Source of the DNA: Aeromonas lacus
Lineage (GTDB): Bacteria > Pseudomonadota > Gammaproteobacteria > Enterobacterales > Aeromonadaceae
Reading direction: 5' to 3'
Length of the DNA stretch: 64,000 nt
Assembly: GCF_000764665.1 (NCBI RefSeq)
Contig: NZ_JRGM01000136.1
Span: 1-64,000 of the forward strand
How positions within the stretch are numbered: position 1 is the first letter of the stretch; every line of letters starts with the position of its first letter. A program made the translations under genes and the position numbers. The notes beneath the pieces were generated by a model that saw only the letters and a list, made by a program, of their open reading frames with translations, searched no databases and was not told the origin of the DNA. Below are positions 58,320 to 64,000 of this stretch, one piece after another.

Positions 58320-59651
58320 ATGAAACCGATCAGCGACATCAATACCCCCTCCGACATGTCCGCCTTCTGGATGCCGTTCACCGCCAACCAGCAGTTCAAG
58401 GCGGCGCCGCGCATCCTGAAGTCGGCGGAGGGGATGTATTATCACTCAGAGGATGGCCGCAAGATACTGGATGGCACAGCCGGACTCTGGTGTTGCAACG
58501 CGGGCCATGGTCGGCGCGAGATTGCCGAGGCGGTCTCCCAGCAGATTTCCCACCTCGATTTCGCCCCCACTTTCCAGATGGGCCACCCGCTGCCGTTCGA
58601 ACTGGCCAACAAGCTGGTGGAGATTGCCCCCAAGGGGTTCGGTCACGTCTTCTATACCAACTCCGGCTCCGAATCGGTCGATACTGCTCTTAAAATCGCT
58701 CTGGCCTGGCAGCGAGCGCGTGGTCAGGGCACTCGCACCCGGTTGATTGGCCGCGAGCGTGGCTACCATGGCGTCGGTTTTGGCGGCATCTCGGTGGGGG
58801 GGATTCCCGGCAACCGCAAGTGGTTCGGCTCCCTGCTGACTGGCGTTGATCATCTGCCTCATACCCTCAACATCGCCAAAAACGCCTTCACCAAAGGGCT
58901 GCCCGAGGAGGATGTGGCGCTGGCCGACGAGCTGGAGAAGATCGTCTTCCTGCACGATGCCAGCAATATCGCGGCGGTGATCGTCGAGCCCATCGCCGGC
59001 AGTACCGGCGTGCTGATGCCCCCCAAAGGCTATCTCAAGCGGCTACGGGAGATCTGCACCAAGCACGGTATCCTGCTGATTTTTGACGAGGTGATCACCG
59101 GTTTTGGTCGCCTCGGTTCCCCCTTTGCCGCACAGGAGTTCGATGTCATCCCCGACATGATCACCTGCGCCAAGGGGCTCACCAACGGCGCCATCCCCAT
59201 GGGGGCGGTGTTGGTGCAGAAGCACATTTATGACGACATGATGGCGGCAGGCAAAGGGGCCATCGAGCTGTTCCACGGCTACACCTACTCCGGCCATCCG
59301 GTGGCTGCGGCCGCAGGGCTGGCGACCCTCGAGATCTATCGCAACGAAAACCTGCTCAGCCGCGCCGCCGATCTGGCGGGCTACTGGGAGGAGGCAGCCC
59401 ATTCGCTGAAGGGCTGCAAGCATGTGAAGGATGTGCGCAATTACGGGCTGGTGGCCGGCATCGAACTGGAATCCATGCCGGATGCGCCGGGCAAGCGCGC
59501 CTACGAGGTGTTCGTCCGCTGCTTCGAGAAGGGTCTGCTTATCCGGGTGACCGGCGACATCATCGCCCTGTCGCCGCCCCTTATCATCGAGCGCAGCCAG
59601 ATCGACGATCTCTTCACCCTGCTGCAGGATGCCCTGCAGGCCCAACCCTAA
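58320..59651 (+). CDS. Omega-amino acid (beta-alanine)--pyruvate aminotransferase
   Basis: A 443-residue class III PLP aminotransferase. PLP lysine Lys285 lies in ITCAKGLTNGAIPMGA; other marks are LWCCNAGHGRREIAEAVSQQ, FYTNSGSESVDTALKIAL, FDEVITGFGRLG and LFHGYTYSGHPVAAAAGLATLEIY. It strongly resembles beta-alanine:pyruvate transaminases, which yield malonate semialdehyde and alanine. ATG 58320 follows GAGGTG. The neighbouring mmsA can act on that product. The substrate could also be another omega-amine. Confidence 0.88.
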   Translation: MKPISDINTPSDMSAFWMPFTANQQFKAAPRILKSAEGMYYHSEDGRKILDGTAGLWCCNAGHGRREIAEAVSQQISHLDFAPTFQMGHPLPFELANKLVEIAPKGFGHVFYTNSGSESVDTALKIALAWQRARGQGTRTRLIGRERGYHGVGFGGISVGGIPGNRKWFGSLLTGVDHLPHTLNIAKNAFTKGLPEEDVALADELEKIVFLHDASNIAAVIVEPIAGSTGVLMPPKGYLKRLREICTKHGILLIFDEVITGFGRLGSPFAAQEFDVIPDMITCAKGLTNGAIPMGAVLVQKHIYDDMMAAGKGAIELFHGYTYSGHPVAAAAGLATLEIYRNENLLSRAADLAGYWEEAAHSLKGCKHVKDVRNYGLVAGIELESMPDAPGKRAYEVFVRCFEKGLLIRVTGDIIALSPPLIIERSQIDDLFTLLQDALQAQP

Positions 59652-59661
59652 CCCATTTGGT

Positions 59662-59684
59662 GGCCCCGCTCTGGCGGGGCCTTG
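59662..59684 (+). terminator. Hairpin between the aminotransferase and mmsA
   Basis: GGCCCCGC pairs with GCGGGGCC around TCTG, followed by TTGCGTTGCC. The T-run is poor, so partial read-through into mmsA is likely. Confidence 0.6.
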
Positions 59685-59742
59685 CGTTGCCTCGTTTTGA
59701 CGAGTGCTGCGCCACCACGACATCAGTCATCACGGAGGATAC

Positions 59743-61239
<1,497 letters not shown>

Positions 61240-61272
61240 GCCCAAGGCTCACTACCATGACTTGATTCTCTT

Positions 61273-61301
61273 GCCCCCGCAGATCGCTGGTCTGCGGGGG
61301 C
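61273..61301 (+). terminator. Stem-loop after mmsA
   Basis: GCCCCCGCAGA pairs with TCTGCGGGGGC around a 7-base loop, followed by ACTTCTG. It is strong as a stem but has a weak T-run. Confidence 0.65.
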
Positions 61302-61322
61302 ACTTCTGTAAAGGAGCAACAG

Positions 61323-62051
61323 ATGCGATTGGGAATTCTCGATTGTGACCGGCTGGATCCCGATCTGGCGGATCGTTTTGGCCCCGTCTACTCAGAGATG
61401 TTTATCAGGGGATTTCAGCCGCTGGCACCCGAGCTGGAGTTTCGGGTCTGGTCAGCCATCGATGGCGAGTTGCCGGAGGATCTGCACGAGTGTGATGCCT
61501 GGCTTATCACAGGTTCGCGCCACGATGCTTATAGCGATATCCCCTGGATCCAGACACTGCGCGGCTGGATCCGTCGTGCCCACGATGCCGACGTCAAGCT
61601 GGCCGGGATCTGTTTCGGCCATCAGGTGATAGCCCAGGCGCTCGGTGGCGAGGTGGTGAAGTCCACCAAGGGATGGGGGCTGGGGGTATCGGTTCACCCC
61701 ATGCTGGAAGATGCCCCCTGGATGGCGCCGGCGCGGGATCATATCCGCATTCTGGCGAGCCATCAGGATCAGGTGGCGCTGCTCCCCCCCGGAGCAACCC
61801 GGCTGGCGGGCAACGATTTTTGTCCCAACTTCATGTTCCTGCAGGGGGACAACATAGTGGCCATTCAGGGACATCCCGAGTTCTCGGTGGAGTACAACCG
61901 GGCGCTGATCGAGCGACGCCGTGGCCTGCTGCCCGACGAGCGTTACCAGAGCAGCCTCTCCTCGCTGGAGGGGGAGGTGGATTCGACCACCATGATGCAG
62001 TGGTTGCTGCAGTTTTTGGGGATCCTGCCGCTGCAAGCCGGCGCGGCCTGA
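61323..62051 (+). CDS. Class I glutamine amidotransferase-like protein
   Basis: A 242-residue triad amidotransferase. Nucleophile elbow AGICFGHQ (Cys97), and the His-x-Glu pair QGHPEFS (His184, Glu186). It resembles GMP-synthase-like stand-alone GATase1 proteins (YfeJ group) rather than PuuD of peptidase C26. Such proteins may hydrolyse gamma-glutamyl amides; a gamma-glutamyl-polyamine role is tempting given the neighbours but unproven. AAAGGAG precedes ATG 61323. Confidence 0.85.
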   Translation: MRLGILDCDRLDPDLADRFGPVYSEMFIRGFQPLAPELEFRVWSAIDGELPEDLHECDAWLITGSRHDAYSDIPWIQTLRGWIRRAHDADVKLAGICFGHQVIAQALGGEVVKSTKGWGLGVSVHPMLEDAPWMAPARDHIRILASHQDQVALLPPGATRLAGNDFCPNFMFLQGDNIVAIQGHPEFSVEYNRALIERRRGLLPDERYQSSLSSLEGEVDSTTMMQWLLQFLGILPLQAGAA

Positions 62052-62206
62052 GCCCGGTTTGTCAGCGACCCCCTTCGGGTGCTAGATTTTGTAGCAAAAT
62101 GAAGGATCAAGCGCTGCGATGTCGGGATCGGATGATACACTGGCCGCCCTTTGTGGCGGCCTGTTTGTCTGGCGTGATCGCCGCACCAGCTTGAGAGGGT
62201 GAAGCC

Positions 62207-63178
62207 TTGAAACTACAGCAATTGAAGTACTTGATCGCGATCCGGGACCACAACCTCAACGTCTCGGTGGCATCCGATGCGCTCTATACCAGCCAGCCCG
62301 GGGTCAGCAAGCAGATCGGCCTGCTGGAGAGCGAGCTGGGAGTGCGGATCTTCGAGCGCCGTGGCAAGCATCTGCATCGCATCACCCCGGTTGGCGAGGA
62401 GATCATCAAGTGTGCCGAGGCGATGCTCAACATCGAGAGCAAGATCAAGGCGATCTCCCGCGAGTATCTGGATCCGACCGTGGGTACCCTCAACATCCAC
62501 ACTACCCACACTATCGCCCGCTACCTGCTGCCCAAATCGGTTACCTACTTCACCAAGAAGTACCCCAAGATCTCGTTCCACCTCCATCCGGTGATGTCGG
62601 CGAGCAAGGAGCAGATCAGCAAGGGTTACTCCGATTTCTCCATCGTTGCCCACGAGATTGGCTTCGACAAGGAGCTGATCGCGCTGCCCGCTTACCTCTG
62701 GACCCTCTCGCTGGTGGTGCCGCAGGATCACCCGCTGGCCAAGGTGAAGAAGCCGACGCTGGAGCAGCTCTGCCACTACCCCATTCTCAGTTACGAGAGC
62801 GGTGCCACCGGTCGGCAGGTGCAGGACGAGGTGTTTCAGGCGGCGGGGCTGACCCCGAGCTACTACATGACGGTAATGGATGCCGGGGTGATCAAGCGCT
62901 ATGTGGAGCTGGGCTTTGGCATCGGCATCATCTCCTCGTTGGTGGCCAACGACACCGACAGCCCCGGGCTGGTCTCCATCAATCTGGAGCATCTGTTCAA
63001 GCCCTGCCCGGCCCAGATCTGCTTCAGCAAGAGCATTCTGCTGCAGAACTACATGTATGACTTCATCAGCTCCTTCTCGCCCCACCTCACCAAGGAGGTG
63101 ATCCAGAGCGTGATGCAGCAGCCGACCCAGGCGCGCATCGACGAGCTGCTGGCCGGGGTGGAGCTGCCCATCTATTGA
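62207..63178 (+). CDS. CysB-family LysR regulator
   Basis: A 323-residue LTTR of the CysB/Cbl group: N terminus KLQQLKYLIAIRDHNLNVSVASDALYTSQPGVSKQI, substrate domain with TTHTIARYLLPKSV and SKGYSDFSIVAHE, and the C-terminal helix of CysB-type proteins (LQNYMYDFISSFSPHLTKEV). Agreement with remembered E. coli CysB is only moderate, so it is probably a paralogue rather than CysB itself. Start TTG 62207 follows GAGAGGGTG. Effector unknown; CysB-type proteins sense O-acetylserine or sulfur starvation. Confidence 0.85.
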   Translation: MKLQQLKYLIAIRDHNLNVSVASDALYTSQPGVSKQIGLLESELGVRIFERRGKHLHRITPVGEEIIKCAEAMLNIESKIKAISREYLDPTVGTLNIHTTHTIARYLLPKSVTYFTKKYPKISFHLHPVMSASKEQISKGYSDFSIVAHEIGFDKELIALPAYLWTLSLVVPQDHPLAKVKKPTLEQLCHYPILSYESGATGRQVQDEVFQAAGLTPSYYMTVMDAGVIKRYVELGFGIGIISSLVANDTDSPGLVSINLEHLFKPCPAQICFSKSILLQNYMYDFISSFSPHLTKEVIQSVMQQPTQARIDELLAGVELPIY

Positions 63179-63284
63179 TCCCGATCGGATTCCCGATCGC
63201 TGCCGGTTGTCTCTTCTGTCAGGCTGGGCTCTACTCGGGGTCCAGCCTGTCTCTTTTGGGCTATCTCCATCGTCCGAGGTCTCT

Positions 63285-64000
63285 ATGTCCCGCATTCTGC
63301 TGCTTGCCAATCTCAACTGTGATCATGTGCTCTCCCTCTCCGAACCGCTGGTGGCGGGGGCCCGGCTGCAATACGTGGATCAGGGGCGCAGGCTGGGGGG
63401 CGGTGCGGCCAACACCGGCATCGGGCTGGTGTGGGCGGGTCACGAGGTGACCATTGCCTCCCGCATCGGGCTGGACGAGACCGGCGACTGGTTGCTGGAG
63501 CAGGCGGCTGGTTATGGGCTGGATTGCAGACATGTGGAACGCTTTGGCGGCGAGACCGGCGAGCTGCTCATTCTGGTGGACTCCACTGGCGAGCGCACCA
63601 TACTGCGCCGCCCGCGGCGTCCCGATCTGCCCGGAGATCTGCCGCTGGAGGGGATCGACTGCCTCTATGTGAACTATCCCGGCACCGCCATCATCAGCTA
63701 CATGCGCCAGATGCTCGGCAAGAGCTTCGTGGTAGCCCAGTATCCCAAGGGGGGGCAGGCGCGCCGTCCCTGCCACGTGCTGGTGGCCTCCCGCTCCGAT
63801 CTCGGCGAGGTAAGTGACCCCTGGCAACACGCCTGTCAGCTGGCGGGCGAGCAGCTGGAGTGGTTAGTGCTGACCGAGGGTAAGGCAGGCGCGGTGGCCA
63901 TCCACGGCGAGGAGCAGATTAGGGTCGCCGCCCGGCCGGTCTCGGTGGTCGATACCACGGGGGCGGGAGATGCTTTTGCGGGTGGATTGATCCATGGTCT
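63285..64000 (+). CDS. PfkB/ribokinase-family sugar kinase, 3' end cut off by window
   Basis: At least 238 codons. N terminus MSRILLLANLNCDHVLSLSEP, Gly-rich RLGGGAANTGIGLVWAGHEV and the C-terminal PfkB signature DTTGAGDAFAGG (anion hole and catalytic Asp) are seen. It phosphorylates a sugar or nucleoside of unknown identity. Only about 50 codons are likely missing. It lies 106 bases after the CysB-like gene, in the same direction. Confidence 0.9.
   Translation, partial: MSRILLLANLNCDHVLSLSEPLVAGARLQYVDQGRRLGGGAANTGIGLVWAGHEVTIASRIGLDETGDWLLEQAAGYGLDCRHVERFGGETGELLILVDSTGERTILRRPRRPDLPGDLPLEGIDCLYVNYPGTAIISYMRQMLGKSFVVAQYPKGGQARRPCHVLVASRSDLGEVSDPWQHACQLAGEQLEWLVLTEGKAGAVAIHGEEQIRVAARPVSVVDTTGAGDAFAGGLIHG

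Overview
The window reads as core chromosome of a gammaproteobacterium, most likely an Aeromonas species. This rests on high GC with strong G/C third positions, on close relatives of enterobacterial genes in partly different neighbourhoods, and on remembered gene content; no database search was possible. It opens inside the 3' end of a 5S rRNA gene, so an rRNA operon lies just upstream, and it ends inside a PfkB-type sugar kinase.

Layout. 1-8.6 kb: 5S end, then the evolved beta-galactosidase locus ebgR-ebgA-ebgC with transporter ygjI, tRNA-binding ygjH and a second ygjI-like transporter. 8.9-13.2 kb: a BASS-family transporter with a hairpin leader, ovothiol synthase ovoA on the minus strand, and a GIN-domain envelope protein. 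13.4-15.8 kb: a tight six-gene operon of unknown purpose (carboxymuconolactone-decarboxylase-like, VOC, two YdcZ-type transporters, REDY/HapK-like, small membrane protein), facing a LysR gene. 16.9-22.2 kb: a chaperone-usher fimbrial operon. 22.3-24.7 kb: yicC divergent from rph-pyrE, with an attenuator-like terminator before pyrE. 24.8-32.7 kb: copA-cueR, a diguanylate cyclase, yihD, ccoG, srkA, dsbA. 32.8-35.9 kb: NAD salvage genes pncB and pncA divergent from regulator nrtR, then a DUF523 gene. 35.9-39.4 kb: two acyltransferases and comM. 39.6-46.3 kb: the complete ilvLGMEDA operon with leader peptide and attenuator. 46.5-51.6 kb: an OmpA porin and mgtA, separated by about 0.9 kb of AT-rich, repeat-bearing DNA. 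51.7-55.8 kb: a YeeE/YedE transporter, a chemotaxis receptor, rarD, a small membrane protein. 56-64 kb: aldehyde dehydrogenase puuC, a PuuR-like regulator, an omega-aminotransferase, mmsA, a glutamine amidotransferase, a CysB-family regulator and the partial kinase.

How the genes work together. EbgAC with EbgR is a beta-galactoside system with three copies of a palindromic operator candidate. PncA and PncB form the nicotinamide-to-nicotinate mononucleotide branch under NrtR. IlvGMEDA makes branched-chain amino acids. CopA and CueR form a copper-efflux loop. PuuC, the aminotransferase and MmsA could take an aminoaldehyde through beta-alanine and malonate semialdehyde to acetyl-CoA.

The least expected signals are small. 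A 17-codon Pro/Glu-rich leader ORF with a strong ribosome binding site stands before mgtA and looks like MgtL. Two tiny ORFs repeat the edge of a neighbouring gene: one copies the pncB start between pncA and pncB, the other copies the ilvD end between ilvD and ilvA. A 9-bp tandem array lies upstream of mgtA, palindromes lie upstream of ovoA, and a shared TAAACA motif recurs around puuC/puuR/aminotransferase.
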